64,000 bases of DNA, taken from positions 62,001 through 126,000 of the forward strand of contig JBFMBP010000136.1 of the NCBI GenBank assembly GCA_040755155.1. Reading direction: 5' to 3'. The notes under the pieces were generated by a model. It made no database searches, was not told where the DNA came from, and worked only from the letters and a program-made list of their open reading frames with translations. Source of the stretch: Candidatus Omnitrophota bacterium (GTDB lineage: Bacteria; Hinthialibacterota; Hinthialibacteria; Hinthialibacterales; Hinthialibacteraceae). Positions 30,691 to 40,688 of the stretch are shown here, piece by piece (within the stretch, counting starts at the first letter, position 1; each line of letters starts with the position of its first letter). A program made the position numbers and the translations under genes.

Positions 30691-33546
30691 TTACGCCGTA
30701 ATAAAACGATCTTCCACAAGCATTTCCCGGCAACGGGGACAAATATCCTGGCCTTCGCCGCCGATCTGTTCGTCATACCGCCAGCAACGAGGGCACTTTT
30801 CGCCCGCCGCTTTGACGACGGCGATTTTCAAGCCGGGAATGACGGCGCTTTCGTAGACGCCATTGCGGTCTGATAACGGCTCAAGGACGATCTGGGAGAC
30901 AATGCACACGCTGGCCAAATCGTCTCCCAGCGGTTCGTCGATGGCGTTTTCGATGATTCTCCGCCAATCTTTATTGCTAACATCCAAAAGTACTCGGCAA
31001 TCCAATGAATGGCCGATAACGCCTTCTTTGCGGGCTTGCTCTATGGTTTTAATCGCTTCGGCGCGAAGCATGAAGCGTTTGTCCCATTCCATCATGAATT
31101 GGGGGTCGGCTTCGGGAATTTTTGCGTTCAGCTCGTAAAGATAAACGCTTTCCTCTTCCGCCAATCCCATTTTCCGCAAATGGCTCCAAATTTCTTCGCT
31201 GGTGAAAGTCAGAATGGGAGCGGCGCAGGCGGTAAGTTCTACGGCGATTTCCGCCAGAGTGGATTGCGCCGCTCTGCGCGCTTTATTCTCTTTGCCGGAA
31301 ACGTAGAGCCGGTCTTTGATGACGTCGAGATAAACGGCGCTGAGATCGACGCTGCAAAAATTGTTCAGATCGTAAAATATCCGGTGAAAATCGTAGCGCT
31401 CGTAAGAATCGGAGATGCGCTTTTTGCATTCCCGCCAACGGTTGAGAATCCAACGGTCCAGGCTGAGACGTTCGGATTCGGGAACGCATTGGCTGGGGGA
31501 ATAGCCGTTCAAATTGCTGAGAAGAAAACGGGCCGTGTTGCGGATGCGTCGGTAGGATTCCATAATCCGCTTGAAGATCTCGTCGGAAAACGTCATATCG
31601 CCCCTAAAATCTTCCGCCGCGATCCACAGACGGATGACGTCCGCCCCCGCTTGTTTGACGAGATCGTCCATACTCACGTAATTGCCCAAACTTTTCGACA
31701 ATTTTCGTCCCTTCTCGTCGACGGTGAAACCGTGAGTTAAGACGGTCTTGTAGGGAGCTTCATGCCCGGCGCCGAGCGATATCACCAGAGACGATTGGAA
31801 CCACCCCCGATGCTGATCGCTTCCCTCCAGATACATATCCACGGGAAAATAATTCTCTTCGTTGGCCATGACGGCGTGGTGGCTGGAGCCGGAATCGAAC
31901 CAAACGTCCAGAATGTCTTTTTCCAGCCTGACGTCCGCCAACGTTTTTCCTTCGGGGATCAATTCCTTCAGCCGGGAAAGGCGCTGCAATTCTTCTGGAT
32001 GGGCAATGGCGCGGAACCAAAAATCCGTCCCTTCCTTGGCGACGATCTCCGCCGCTTCCTCGATGAGTTCCGCATCCAGAATCGCTTCTTCATCTTCGCC
32101 GAAATAAACCGCTGGTATCGGAACGCCCCAGGACCGTTGGCGGGAGATGCACCATTCCTGCCGATTTTCCACCATGCCGCGTATGCGTTGGCGTCCCCAG
32201 CTGGGTATCCAATTCACCTTGTCGATGGTTTCCAGCAAACGCTGGCGCAGGTTGTCCTTTTCTAGGGAAATGAACCATTGGCGGGTAGCGCGGAAAATAA
32301 TGGGTTTTTTGCTGCGCCAGCAATGAGGGTAGGAATGCACCAGTTTTTTATGATGAACCAAAAGTCCCGCTTCTTTAAGCTTTTCCAGAATTGGTTGGTT
32401 GGCTTCTTCTACTCGCAATCCCCGGCAAACGGGCGACTTCTCCGTAAAACGGCCTTCGTGATCTACGGGAGAAAAAACCTCTAAGTTGTATTCCAATCCA
32501 ACCAGGTAATCCTCGTGCCCGTGTCCCGGCGCCGTATGAACGGCGCCCGTTCCTTGCTCCAGCGTCACATGGCTTCCGCAGATCAGCGGCACGGCCTGGG
32601 AAGAGAATGGAGGCTGCAATTGGATGCGCAATTGCTCCAGTTCCTTGCCTGTGAAAGATCCGATCGGTTCGCCCTCGCCGGTTAAGCCTGTCTCTTGCAG
32701 AAAACGGGAAACAAGGTCTTTGGCGATGAGAACGTATTCGTTTTCCAAAGGAAGCAAGGCGTAGATGAAATTGGGATGAAAGCATACGGCTCGATTGGCG
32801 GGCAAAGTCCAAGGAGTCGTCGTCCAGATCACGCCGTTGATGGGCTTATCGTTTGTCTTGCCCGCGCCGTTGCGCAAGCGGGCGGAGGATTCCGGCGTAA
32901 GGGGAAACCGGACGTAAATCGCGGGCGAGGTATGTTCTTCATATTCCACTTCCGCTTCCGCCAAGGCTGTTTGCAGATAACTGCACCAGTAGACGGGCTT
33001 CAAACCCTGATAAACGCAGCCCCGGCGCACGAATTGGGCGAATTGGCGCAACTCTTCCGCCTCGTACTGAGGTTTGAGGGTAAGATAAGGCCTTTCCCAT
33101 TCGCCCAGAACGCCGAGACGTTTGAAACTTTGCCGCTGCTTATCGACGAATTTCAAGGCGTATTTCGCGCAGCGCTTCCGCAATTCGATCGGTTCTATCT
33201 CCTCTTTTTTCCCCTTGGTCATCTCCTGAGTAATATTCATTTCAATAGGCAGCCCATGACAATCCCATCCTGGACGGTAATGAATATTCCATCCCAAGAG
33301 GAGTTTCGATTTGATGACCATATCCTTCAGGATTTTATTGAGCGCCGTGCCAAGATGAATATCGCCGTTTGCAAACGGCGGACCGTCATGAATCACGAAA
33401 AGCGGCTTGTCTTTTCTCGCCTCGCGGATCTTATGGTAGAGTTTCATCTCGTCCCATAATTTCAATATCTCCGGTTCGCGCTGAGCGAGATTCGCCCGCA
33501 TAGGGAATTCTGTGGCTGGCAAATTGAGGGTATCGCGGTAGTTCAT
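30691..33546 (-). CDS. ileS: Isoleucyl-tRNA synthetase
   Basis: 951 residues from the ATG at 33546 (MNYRDTLNLP), chosen because this is where homology begins and CCAGGTTTAAA precedes it; a longer frame to 33687 has no ribosome site. The class I motifs are both present: PPFANGDIHLG (HIGH type) near residue 60 and GRKLSKSLGNY (KMSKS type) near residue 610, with the CP1 editing domain between. The C-terminus carries a zinc module CPRC...CPRC. It charges tRNA-Ile and edits mischarged valine. It is the first gene of the ileS-dksA-lspA-lgt-ugd-GT run. No T-box-like leader is seen in the 199 bp upstream. Confidence 0.96.
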   Translation of the reverse strand: MNYRDTLNLPATEFPMRANLAQREPEILKLWDEMKLYHKIREARKDKPLFVIHDGPPFANGDIHLGTALNKILKDMVIKSKLLLGWNIHYRPGWDCHGLPIEMNITQEMTKGKKEEIEPIELRKRCAKYALKFVDKQRQSFKRLGVLGEWERPYLTLKPQYEAEELRQFAQFVRRGCVYQGLKPVYWCSYLQTALAEAEVEYEEHTSPAIYVRFPLTPESSARLRNGAGKTNDKPINGVIWTTTPWTLPANRAVCFHPNFIYALLPLENEYVLIAKDLVSRFLQETGLTGEGEPIGSFTGKELEQLRIQLQPPFSSQAVPLICGSHVTLEQGTGAVHTAPGHGHEDYLVGLEYNLEVFSPVDHEGRFTEKSPVCRGLRVEEANQPILEKLKEAGLLVHHKKLVHSYPHCWRSKKPIIFRATRQWFISLEKDNLRQRLLETIDKVNWIPSWGRQRIRGMVENRQEWCISRQRSWGVPIPAVYFGEDEEAILDAELIEEAAEIVAKEGTDFWFRAIAHPEELQRLSRLKELIPEGKTLADVRLEKDILDVWFDSGSSHHAVMANEENYFPVDMYLEGSDQHRGWFQSSLVISLGAGHEAPYKTVLTHGFTVDEKGRKLSKSLGNYVSMDDLVKQAGADVIRLWIAAEDFRGDMTFSDEIFKRIMESYRRIRNTARFLLSNLNGYSPSQCVPESERLSLDRWILNRWRECKKRISDSYERYDFHRIFYDLNNFCSVDLSAVYLDVIKDRLYVSGKENKARRAAQSTLAEIAVELTACAAPILTFTSEEIWSHLRKMGLAEEESVYLYELNAKIPEADPQFMMEWDKRFMLRAEAIKTIEQARKEGVIGHSLDCRVLLDVSNKDWRRIIENAIDEPLGDDLASVCIVSQIVLEPLSDRNGVYESAVIPGLKIAVVKAAGEKCPRCWRYDEQIGGEGQDICPRCREMLVEDRFITA

Positions 33547-33745
33547 TTTAAACCTGGGGCCAATAGAGATTAATAGAAAGAGAATTTTATCCGATTTGGG
33601 GGTAAATATCAAGGAAATGAGAAGATGGGTGAGAAGATGGGTTGACGCCTCTCCCTTTTGGGAAAGTTGGTTGGAAAGGGATGGCATAGTCCTCTTCGCC
33701 GTCTGCTTCCCAAAAATCGCAATAGAACAGAATTTTTATCGAAGA

Positions 33746-35242
33746 TCAGGGATGATAGACCGGCATATCGATCGTAAAACAAGAACCCTGCCCTTCGGCG
33801 GATTCGACGTATATGGTTCCTTCCTGGGCTTCTATAATAGACTTGGCTATGCATAATCCCAGGCCGGTGCCGCCGATGTTTCTCGTGGCTTTGTTCTTCA
33901 CGCGGAAAAAACGCTGAAAGAGTTTCTTCTGGTCCTCGGCGGCGATGCCTACGCCAGTATCCCTGACGGAGATCAACAACCGTTGATCGCGCGCTTCCGC
34001 CTGGATGCTTACCTCTCCTCCTTCCGCCGTGTATTTGATCGCGTTGGAGACCAAATTGGTCAAAGCCTGTTGCAGCCGGTCGACGTCGCCTGAAACCGAC
34101 AATACCGTTTTCAGGTCCATCGTGAAACGGATATGCTTTTTCTCGGCCTGCGGCTTCATCGTTAAAAAGACATAGTCGCACAAATACCGTACATCCACTT
34201 TCCCGAAACTCATGGACAATTTCCCCGATTCGATCCGGGCCAGGTCCAGCATATCGTCGATCAAAGCGGCCAGGCGGTTGGCGTTGGAGGAAATGATGTC
34301 AAGATAGTTCGTCATGCCATTGGGAATCTCGCCCAAATCGCCCGAAATCATCAAATCGATATACCCCTTGATTGAAGTAAGCGGGGAGCGCAGTTCATGG
34401 GAAACAATGGAAATCAAATCGGCTTTCAACCTGTCTACTTCTGCTTGTTTCGTCCGGTCTTCAAAAATCATGACATAACCGGCGATATGCTTTCCCTCAT
34501 CGAATATGGTTGAAGTACTAATGCGCAACTCCAGTTTTTTAAATGGAAAATCGATCGATTTTTGGATCAGCGGGCGAGGGGATTGGGGATCGAATCCCAC
34601 CGCTTCCGCCAAAGCGGGACATAATTCCGCCAGCGATCCCTGGCGAATATCGTCAGGCAATGACAAAAGGTCTTTTGCGCTTTGATTGAAATGAATGATG
34701 CTTCCTTTTTCGTCGCAAGCCAGCAATCCTTCATTCATACTGGTAATGATGCCGTTCAGTTTATTTTTCTGTTCGGCGAGTTGCAGCGTCGTATGCAGCA
34801 ATTCTTGGCTGACTTCGTATAGTTTTTGGCTTAATTGCTCGACTCTTTGGTCATGTAAACGAACAGTTTCCTGCAATAAATCCAGCTCGCCATGCTTTTT
34901 CTCGATTCCAGCCAAAAATAGTTTCGGCTTTTGCGTCAATGGAAAGAGGCGTAACGCGATCTGTATGGTTTCCTTGGGATTGATCGATAGAGTGAGAGGT
35001 TCGACTATCCTCAATTCGCTTTCCGTGTACGACTCATCGAGGGCATGAATCAGCGCTTTTTTTTCGGATATTTTTTCTACGAGAGATGTTAAAGGCGCCA
35101 AATCGGGATATCTCGAGGCGGGAGGATTCACGTCCTGAATGACGCCCATTCCATCAATAAGAATAAAAGGTTCGATCGCCGTTTCCCAAAAAGGCTTGAT
35201 GAAATCGTAAATATTCTGTTCGTTGAATGAATTTTTTTCCAT
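33746..35242 (-). CDS. Cytoplasmic PAS sensor histidine kinase
   Basis: 498 residues, no membrane helix. An N-terminal PAS-like part (FILIDGMGVIQDVNPPASRYP) covers about 1-110 and a coiled coil (HDQRVEQLSQKLYEVSQELLH) about 125-170. A second PAS domain covers about 170-265 (MNEGLLACDEKGSIIHFNQSA). A HisKA domain follows with the phospho-acceptor His in SHELRSPLTSIKGY, near residue 279. The C-terminal HATPase has N, G1 and G2 boxes (NLVSNAIKY, RDTGVGIA, GGTGLGLCIAK). All catalytic boxes are intact. No response regulator is adjacent, so it is an orphan kinase here. Signal unknown, probably cytoplasmic. Confidence 0.93.
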   Translation of the reverse strand: MEKNSFNEQNIYDFIKPFWETAIEPFILIDGMGVIQDVNPPASRYPDLAPLTSLVEKISEKKALIHALDESYTESELRIVEPLTLSINPKETIQIALRLFPLTQKPKLFLAGIEKKHGELDLLQETVRLHDQRVEQLSQKLYEVSQELLHTTLQLAEQKNKLNGIITSMNEGLLACDEKGSIIHFNQSAKDLLSLPDDIRQGSLAELCPALAEAVGFDPQSPRPLIQKSIDFPFKKLELRISTSTIFDEGKHIAGYVMIFEDRTKQAEVDRLKADLISIVSHELRSPLTSIKGYIDLMISGDLGEIPNGMTNYLDIISSNANRLAALIDDMLDLARIESGKLSMSFGKVDVRYLCDYVFLTMKPQAEKKHIRFTMDLKTVLSVSGDVDRLQQALTNLVSNAIKYTAEGGEVSIQAEARDQRLLISVRDTGVGIAAEDQKKLFQRFFRVKNKATRNIGGTGLGLCIAKSIIEAQEGTIYVESAEGQGSCFTIDMPVYHP

Positions 35243-35493
35243 ATACGATATTCCATTTTCGATAGGCGAATTCGAACAAGTTCTATGTCGGCCTGCTAAG
35301 GAAGTGCAATAATCCTAAAAACGGCAGTTTGCTATGGGATTGTGAATATTAATCCTTGTTTTTAATAATATTGCGTTATGGTATCCTTATCTCCAAAAAG
35401 GCAAGCGGAATAAATTTCATAACTCCCTGAATTTCTTCTACTAATCACTTGTCACTGCTCACTTATCCCTGTTTTTAGGAAAATTCCGTTATC

Positions 35494-36423
35494 CTAGTTC
35501 GCCGCTCCGCGATCCATTTCGGCGAGATGGTTCGGCCAAGCGGCAGCTAAAGAATGAAACCATTTGGGAAAGTGGCCGCGCAGCCATGTTTCCGCTATTA
35601 CAGTGCGGAAAAAGGGATTATCGAACAAATCCCGGCGCAAATATATGGCTGGCGGCGATCCTTCCCGATCGAGAATCGTCCGGTCGATGCGCCCCGCCAA
35701 ATCTTCACGTCCGCTTTTTTGCAGAAAATCATCCAAAGATTTACCCGAGACAGCGGCGGCTTTGATGCTGCCGATGAATAATTGCCGCAACGTTTCCTCC
35801 GTCGAATATAACGCCACCCAATCCGCATCTTTTCCCGTTTTTTGCTTCCAGTACTCCAATTGCAGCCCCCCTCCAATATCATAAGATGGATGAACGACGC
35901 CCAAGAGGCCTTGCCAATGCGCTAGAGGCGAACGGAATAATATCTCTGGGGAAAATTTTTCTTCTTCGCCGGGATGAACGCTTAAAAGCGGATAATATTT
36001 TCGATTGGCGGCAAAACCATTCTGGTATCCGTTGATTTCGCGCTCGATAAACCATCCGTCTCCTTCGATGCACTCGGGAGACGCTTTTTCAACGGCTTGC
36101 AAATAACTTTTCAGCGAATCGGATTGCGGGGCGTAAAACTGAATGGCCATTCCCGTATAAGTAGGAAGATGGCCGTCATGCCAAGCGTTTCGCAAATCGT
36201 CTTCGACGCTTATGTCTCCCGTAACGGAACGGATCAATCCCCCGCGTTCGGGCCATAACACCATGAGAAAGGTTGGGCGCGACGTTTTCTCGTTCGGCTG
36301 CAACTCGTTCCGATCGCCATAGATAGGAGCGGCGGCGAGAAGAAGCGTAAAGAAGAAAAACATCTTGAAAAAAATGCAGCTAAAAATCCGCAGGAACCAA
36401 GCCATAGAGTATTTCTTTCCCAT
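35494..36423 (-). CDS. Secreted PhnD-like type 2 periplasmic binding protein, orphan
   Basis: 309 residues from the ATG at 36423; 302 from a second ATG at 36402, which has GGGAAAG nine bases upstream. A signal peptide is followed by a mature part. In it HPSYDIGGGLQLEYWKQKTG and LYSTEETLRQLFIGSIKAAAVSG follow the PhnD/phosphonate-binding pattern (Ser near the ligand, then a segment in which the number of genome-encoded sites is probed). No ABC permease or ATPase lies beside it. A MITE-like element is inserted two bases upstream of the 36423 ATG, so the original upstream region has been moved away; the inner ATG may be the one used. Ligand unknown. Confidence 0.55.
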   Translation of the reverse strand: MGKKYSMAWFLRIFSCIFFKMFFFFTLLLAAAPIYGDRNELQPNEKTSRPTFLMVLWPERGGLIRSVTGDISVEDDLRNAWHDGHLPTYTGMAIQFYAPQSDSLKSYLQAVEKASPECIEGDGWFIEREINGYQNGFAANRKYYPLLSVHPGEEEKFSPEILFRSPLAHWQGLLGVVHPSYDIGGGLQLEYWKQKTGKDADWVALYSTEETLRQLFIGSIKAAAVSGKSLDDFLQKSGREDLAGRIDRTILDREGSPPAIYLRRDLFDNPFFRTVIAETWLRGHFPKWFHSLAAAWPNHLAEMDRGAAN

Positions 36424-36425
36424 GC

Positions 36426-36578
36426 GAGGCTCTTGCAAAAAGGATAAAGTCTACGCTTTAATTCTCCCCCTTAGTTTGGGGGGAGTTAGAGGGGGGGATT
36501 TTATTAGGCTTAAGAAAATCCCCTCCTAATACCTCCCCCACGCCTGGGGGAGGTATTATGGAGTTTTGCAAGAGGCTC
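36426..36578 (+). mobile_element. MITE-like foldback element, copy A (153 bp)
   Basis: Terminal inverted repeats GAGGCTCTTGCAAAA and TTTTGCAAGAGGCTC bound the element (one mismatch). Two internal C-run/G-run hairpins sit inside (CTCCCCCTTAGTTTGGGGGGAG and CTCCCCCACGCCTGGGGGAG, each written here only to show the arms). Flanking ATGC and ATAC differ at one base, consistent with a decayed 4-bp target duplication. No coding capacity. Same orientation as copy C. Confidence 0.85.
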
Positions 36579-36804
36579 ATACTTTTGAACATTATACCCA
36601 TCATAACACGCAAAAGTCAAAACATTCGACGTTATTTTCTTTCATGAAATATAAGTCGAAATATTCTATTTATGGTATAGAATACCGTCATTTCCATGTC
36701 TATCGCCGACTTGGAGACGTATTTTCAAGCCTTTATATCCCCTATTTTAATAGACATTTCGCAAGATAAATAAAAAAATATTTTTCAAAAAGGGGTTACC
36801 CATT

Positions 36805-36833
36805 GACATTGCCATAAGTATAATTTATAAATC
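36805..36833 (+). promoter_or_regulatory. Consensus sigma-70 promoter upstream of a gene-free stretch
   Basis: A perfect TTGACA (36805-36810), a 17-bp spacer and TATAAA (36828-36833). The start would be near 36840, about 765 bp before rpoD, with no gene between. Confidence 0.75.
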
Positions 36834-36839
36834 GCGGTT

Positions 36840-37471
36840 ATTAAGCGAAACAGACCGGACAAATCTATAACTCCTATTTTTATCTCGATTTACGGCGCTG
36901 CTTCCATTAATGAATATAGAAGGGAAATAGGATGGGTTTCGGTAAACCGGCATCGGCTTTCCCAAATGAATCGCATAAATTTAGGAGTGAGCGAGAGTTT
37001 TTTTAATAGATCGAAACCTCATTATTTTTAGGAATTATTTAGAGAATGTTTGTTTTTTAACATAATATCCAGCGTTTCCTATAGGACTCGATCCGGCAAT
37101 TCAGTCAATAAGAGTTTCTCGAATAAAAATCGAAGAAATGGAAAAACCAATCCTTCTATTTCGCGTACGAAAAATCTTTTGGGCGTCGTCGCGGCGATTT
37201 TTTCTTCGATTCCTGTACGGATTCTACCCCCTCGCATCTTCATTCTATTGAAGATAAGGGTATCGCGTGATTGATAATTCTCCAGACGAGAGGAACAAAG
37301 GACAATCCATCAGACATCTTTCCGTAGTCATTCGGGGTTGTGAAACGTTTTTGGTTAACTACGATTTTATGTAGGGATATAAAACGGAATATGGATAAGG
37401 ATTTCTTTCAACGCTATAACAAAAGGAATTATTTCGAAAGATTGAAGGGCAGCCGCTAAAAAAGCGGTTTT
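36840..37471 (+). ncRNA. Candidate non-coding RNA or long rpoD leader
   Basis: No open frame here has a ribosome site or protein-like composition. The stretch begins at the predicted start of a consensus promoter. At 36922-36963 it can fold into a stacked hairpin: GGGAAA pairs with TTTCCC, GATG with CATC, and GGTTT with AAACC around a CGGT loop. It may end at a small terminator (37453-37471). I recognise no known RNA family (RNase P, tmRNA, 6S or common riboswitch motifs not found by eye). Either an independent RNA or a long 5' leader of rpoD would fit. Confidence 0.35.
37453..37471 (+). terminator. Small intrinsic terminator candidate
   Basis: CCGCT-AAAAA-AGCGG followed by TTTT. The stem is only 5 bp and the U-run is short, so termination would be partial. 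Confidence 0.35.
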
Positions 37472-37604
37472 AAGATTCGGATGCCAGTTCTGCCCATCGC
37501 ATGAGATAAATAAACAAGGCTTTTTTTTACTTCTACGTTGTGAAGTATTTCTGAATGCGATACAGTGGATAATGCAATCCGGTTGAAGGAGCATGTGATA
37601 GACT

Positions 37605-39260
37605 ATGACATACACGCTTGCCTCAACAAGCCTGTATAAGGACGATGACATCCTCGAAGACAAATCCTTGAACATCAGCCTTGATTTAGAGGAAGAAGAG
37701 GACGATTCGTCCTTTTTTCCGCCGGAGACTCGCCATCTCGAATTAGTGAATATTACTGGCGGATTATTGGACGATAAATCCGCCCGGATGTCGCGCCGCT
37801 CCGCTCATAATAGTCTTCGCCTCTATTTGCGCGAAATTGGCAGCATTCCTCTTCTCACGAAAGAGAGCGAACAAGAGATATCCCAGCGAATGCAGGAGGG
37901 AAGGAAAAAAATCTGCCTTGGCGTCGTCCGCAGCCTTCCCGCCTTGCTATTGCTTCTTGACATCGTGAACGGAGTTGAATTGGGTAGGCGCCGCTTGGAC
38001 GTAATTATGAATACGGCGCCGGAAGTCAAATCGGAGAAAGACGTAAAACAATTTTTAGCAAGACTGCGCAAAATAATGAGAAAAATTATCGAGCGGTCGC
38101 GAAAAGCGATCATGGCGCAGGAAAAGGACGCGGAAAAAGCGAAAGAATACTTCCATAAAGCGGGAGACGAACTCTATGGAGCGGGTTTCGCGCCCGAAAC
38201 CGTTCAGGAAGCGGCCGACGATTTAAAACGCCGGGCGGCTCGCATGGCTCGCGCCATTGAGGAACGGAAAAAGATCGAAGAGGCGTATAAATTGACGCCT
38301 AAAGAAGGAGATAGATTAGCTTCCGCTTCGCGCATTCAAGATAAAAAAGTACTCTCGCTTTGCCGCTCCAGCCATAATAAAAAAGATGACGTATTGAAAG
38401 ATATTCAGCGATTGAAAGATTCGACGGAAATCATCCAGCACGTTTTCGACGCCGAAGATGAACCCCATCGCCTTTACCGCGCCGTGAAAATCATCAAACG
38501 CGGCGAAAAGGAAGCCCAACTGGCCAAAATGGACTTGGTGCGCGCCAACTTGAGGCTTGTCGTTTCCGTAGCCAAGGGATTCCGCCATCGCGGCGTCCAT
38601 CTTTTGGATTTGATCCAAGAAGGCAACATCGGCCTGATGCGGGCGGCGGAGAAATTCGACCATCTGCTGGGATTCAAATTCAGCACCTACGCCACCTGGT
38701 GGATTCGCCAGGCTATCTCCCGCGCCTGCGCCAGCCAGGCTCACGACATCCGGATTCCCGTCGGCCTGCAAGGCACATGGCACCGCATCACGAAAGCCTC
38801 CGAGGAGTTGCAGCAGGAATTGGGACGCGATCCCACGCCGGAAGAAATTTCCAAGCGTGTGGATATCCCCGTGAAGAAATACATGAAGCTGGCGCGGGTC
38901 GTTCAGCGCGCCGTCTCTCTGGAGACGCCGATCAACGACAGCGAAGACAGTTTCCTCGGCGATTTCATCGAAGATCAATCGGTCGATTCGCCCGTCGATA
39001 CCGCCAGCCTCAATTCGCTGGAAACGGAAATCGAACAGGCCTTGGAGACGCTTTCGGAACGCGAAGAAGCAGTGCTGCGCCTGCGCTACGGCCTGGACGA
39101 CGGCCAGCCGCGCAAATTGGAAGAAGTCGGCAACCGCTTCGGCATCACCCGCGAACGCGTCCGCCAGATCGAAACCAAAGCCATCCGTAAACTTCGCCAT
39201 CCCCTGCGGGCGCAACGCCTCAAAGGCTTCCTGGAAGGCTTAACCAGCGGCATGTCGTAA
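37605..39260 (+). CDS. rpoD: Primary sigma factor, sigma-70 (RpoD/SigA)
   Basis: 551 residues. Region 1.2 is [23 protein letters not shown] at about 67-90. A non-conserved helical region (about 100-300) follows. Regions 2.1-2.4 include [31 protein letters not shown] and [13 protein letters not shown], which melt and bind the -10. Region 3 has [16 protein letters not shown]. Region 4 ends in [17 protein letters not shown], the -35-binding helix-turn-helix. The acidic N-terminal 60 residues stand in for region 1.1. It directs RNA polymerase to housekeeping promoters, and the TTGACA/TATAAT sites seen in this window fit its specificity. AAGGAG lies 13 bases before the ATG. A strong terminator follows. 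Confidence 0.95.
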   Translation: MTYTLASTSLYKDDDILEDKSLNISLDLEEEEDDSSFFPPETRHLELVNITGGLLDDKSARMSRRSAHNSLRLYLREIGSIPLLTKESEQEISQRMQEGRKKICLGVVRSLPALLLLLDIVNGVELGRRRLDVIMNTAPEVKSEKDVKQFLARLRKIMRKIIERSRKAIMAQEKDAEKAKEYFHKAGDELYGAGFAPETVQEAADDLKRRAARMARAIEERKKIEEAYKLTPKEGDRLASASRIQDKKVLSLCRSSHNKKDDVLKDIQRLKDSTEIIQHVFDAEDEPHRLYRAVKIIKRGEKEAQLAKMDLVRANLRLVVSVAKGFRHRGVHLLDLIQEGNIGLMRAAEKFDHLLGFKFSTYATWWIRQAISRACASQAHDIRIPVGLQGTWHRITKASEELQQELGRDPTPEEISKRVDIPVKKYMKLARVVQRAVSLETPINDSEDSFLGDFIEDQSVDSPVDTASLNSLETEIEQALETLSEREEAVLRLRYGLDDGQPRKLEEVGNRFGITRERVRQIETKAIRKLRHPLRAQRLKGFLEGLTSGMS

Positions 39261-39289
39261 AATAGAAGAAATATTCATTGTTTCGTCAA

Positions 39290-39318
39290 AAAGCCCGCTC
39301 CTTCGGAACGGGCTTTTT
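39290..39318 (+). terminator. Rho-independent terminator of rpoD
   Basis: AAAGCCCG-CTCCTTCGGAA-CGGGCTTTTT: a 6-bp G/C stem preceded by A residues and followed by five T. It lies 30 bp after the rpoD stop and, by its A/T symmetry, could act on both strands. Confidence 0.85.
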
Positions 39319-39367
39319 AGTTATTTGTAAAGCGTGCCTCTTTCGTTAATCTCAAGGTTGCAGCTAT

Positions 39368-39400
39368 GTAGGGTGGGCTCAAAGCGAAGCGTAGCCCACC
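39368..39400. repeat. 33-bp palindromic intergenic repeat, copy 3
   Basis: Identical over all 33 bases to 9844-9876. It lies between the rpoD terminator and the 3' end of the di-haem membrane cytochrome gene. Confidence 0.85.
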
Positions 39401-39405
39401 TTTCC

Positions 39406-40572
39406 CTACTGCAGCGTTATCAGCCAGGCGGCGACTATTTTCGTCTCTTCTTCCGTCAACGCAAAGGAAGCCATAGCCCCCATCGGCTGTTCGCGGATTT
39501 TCAATTTTGCCGCATTTTCCGCCGTCGGCTGCATCAACCATTGGATCAATACTTCTTCGCTCCTTTTCGCCGCGTTTTCCAAGGGGCCGCCGATGCCTTG
39601 GGCGGCGCCCAGTCCTTTCACGGAATGGCAAGCCAAGCAGGTATGCTTCTCGTCCGCCAGAATGGCTTCGACAGCTTCATGGCCTGGCCCCAACATGGAC
39701 GGAGGCTGAATTTTGAATAATGCCTTCAAAGCTTCCATCAATTTTCCCGCTTGATCGGGAGTGAGTTTTACGCCCGCCATATCCCCCGTAGGCTTTTGCC
39801 GGATTCCCAATTTCACGGCTTCCTCGGCGGTTGGAGCAAGCAAAAAGGCCAACACGGCGTCTTCGCGGCGGCTAGCGACGGAATCAAGCGCGCCTCCCGG
39901 CTCTAGCGGCCCTTCCTCACCCATTCGGTGACAGGAAAGACACCCCATCGCTGCGATCCTCTCGGTGTTGCCCATTTGAGACAGATCGATGGGATCGTCG
40001 GCCCGGTCATGCGCCGCTAAGAGCGAAACGGAAGCGAAAGAAAAGACGCTGGCGGCGATTAATAATGGACCATGAAAGATTTTCAATTTCTCCCGCCAAG
40101 TTTTGTAGACAATAATGCTGACAACCGCTCCGCCAACTAGCAAAGCGAACCAAACCAGCTTGTCCGCCCAGGGCGGCATGGGAACGTAATGCGGCGTTGG
40201 ATGCAGATAGGCGATCGTCCAACTCGACGCGAGAAAAAACGCGCCCGCATAGATGGTGGCGGAACGCTCTCCCAACGCCAAAGCCCCCACCGCCAGGCCG
40301 CTGGCCGTAATCAGCGCCATACTGCCGATCGACCAGGGCAAGGAAGCGTCGCCCGCCATAAGGCGCGCCCAAAACACTCCGTCTTCGGCGCGGAAGAGAA
40401 CCTGCGTCCGCCAGCAGAGGATCAGGGTGGCCGGTCCGATAATCGATATAAGTAAAAGGCCAACCTGCGATAAAACCGCCTTCTTCCGGATGCCGCCCAC
40501 TAAGGCCAATGCTCCGGAAAGGGCGAAAAGAACTACGCCGATTTGAACGAAAAATAATAAAGTATCGCGCAT
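39406..40572 (-). CDS. Membrane-bound di-haem cytochrome c
   Basis: 388 residues from the ATG at 40572 (GGAG nine bases upstream). The first 200 residues form six or so membrane helices (for example GVVLFALSGALALVGGI, LPWSIGSMALITASGLAV). The periplasmic part carries two c-type haem sites, CLSCH near residue 210 and CLACH near residue 320. Each is followed by a Met-containing loop (PTGDMAG, QPMGAMASF) that could supply the distal ligand. It lies 116 bp downstream of a di-haem peroxidase on the same strand, so it may deliver electrons to it (inference). I do not know a named family for the full architecture. Confidence 0.75.
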   Translation of the reverse strand: MRDTLLFFVQIGVVLFALSGALALVGGIRKKAVLSQVGLLLISIIGPATLILCWRTQVLFRAEDGVFWARLMAGDASLPWSIGSMALITASGLAVGALALGERSATIYAGAFFLASSWTIAYLHPTPHYVPMPPWADKLVWFALLVGGAVVSIIVYKTWREKLKIFHGPLLIAASVFSFASVSLLAAHDRADDPIDLSQMGNTERIAAMGCLSCHRMGEEGPLEPGGALDSVASRREDAVLAFLLAPTAEEAVKLGIRQKPTGDMAGVKLTPDQAGKLMEALKALFKIQPPSMLGPGHEAVEAILADEKHTCLACHSVKGLGAAQGIGGPLENAAKRSEEVLIQWLMQPTAENAAKLKIREQPMGAMASFALTEEETKIVAAWLITLQ

Positions 40573-40688
40573 GGGATTTTCTCCAACGATTTTGATGAAT
40601 AAATTATAAAGGAACAAAAAGGGGTGCGAAATATCGCGTCCCTTATCCTTAATTCAATAAAAGAAAAACATTGTCAATCAAAACCGCC

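Noticed and set aside
32695-33459. A 254-codon open frame antisense to ileS
   Set aside because: Lies wholly within the catalytic part of ileS, has no ribosome site and no protein-like domain.
37050-37274. A 74-codon open frame upstream of rpoD
   Set aside because: No ribosome site, unusual composition (Ser/Arg/Asn rich) and no recognisable domain; treated as part of a non-coding stretch.
38316-39215. A 299-codon open frame antisense to rpoD
   Set aside because: It mirrors the conserved regions 2-4 of the sigma factor on the other strand; composition is typical of a shadow of a GC-biased third position and no ribosome site is present.
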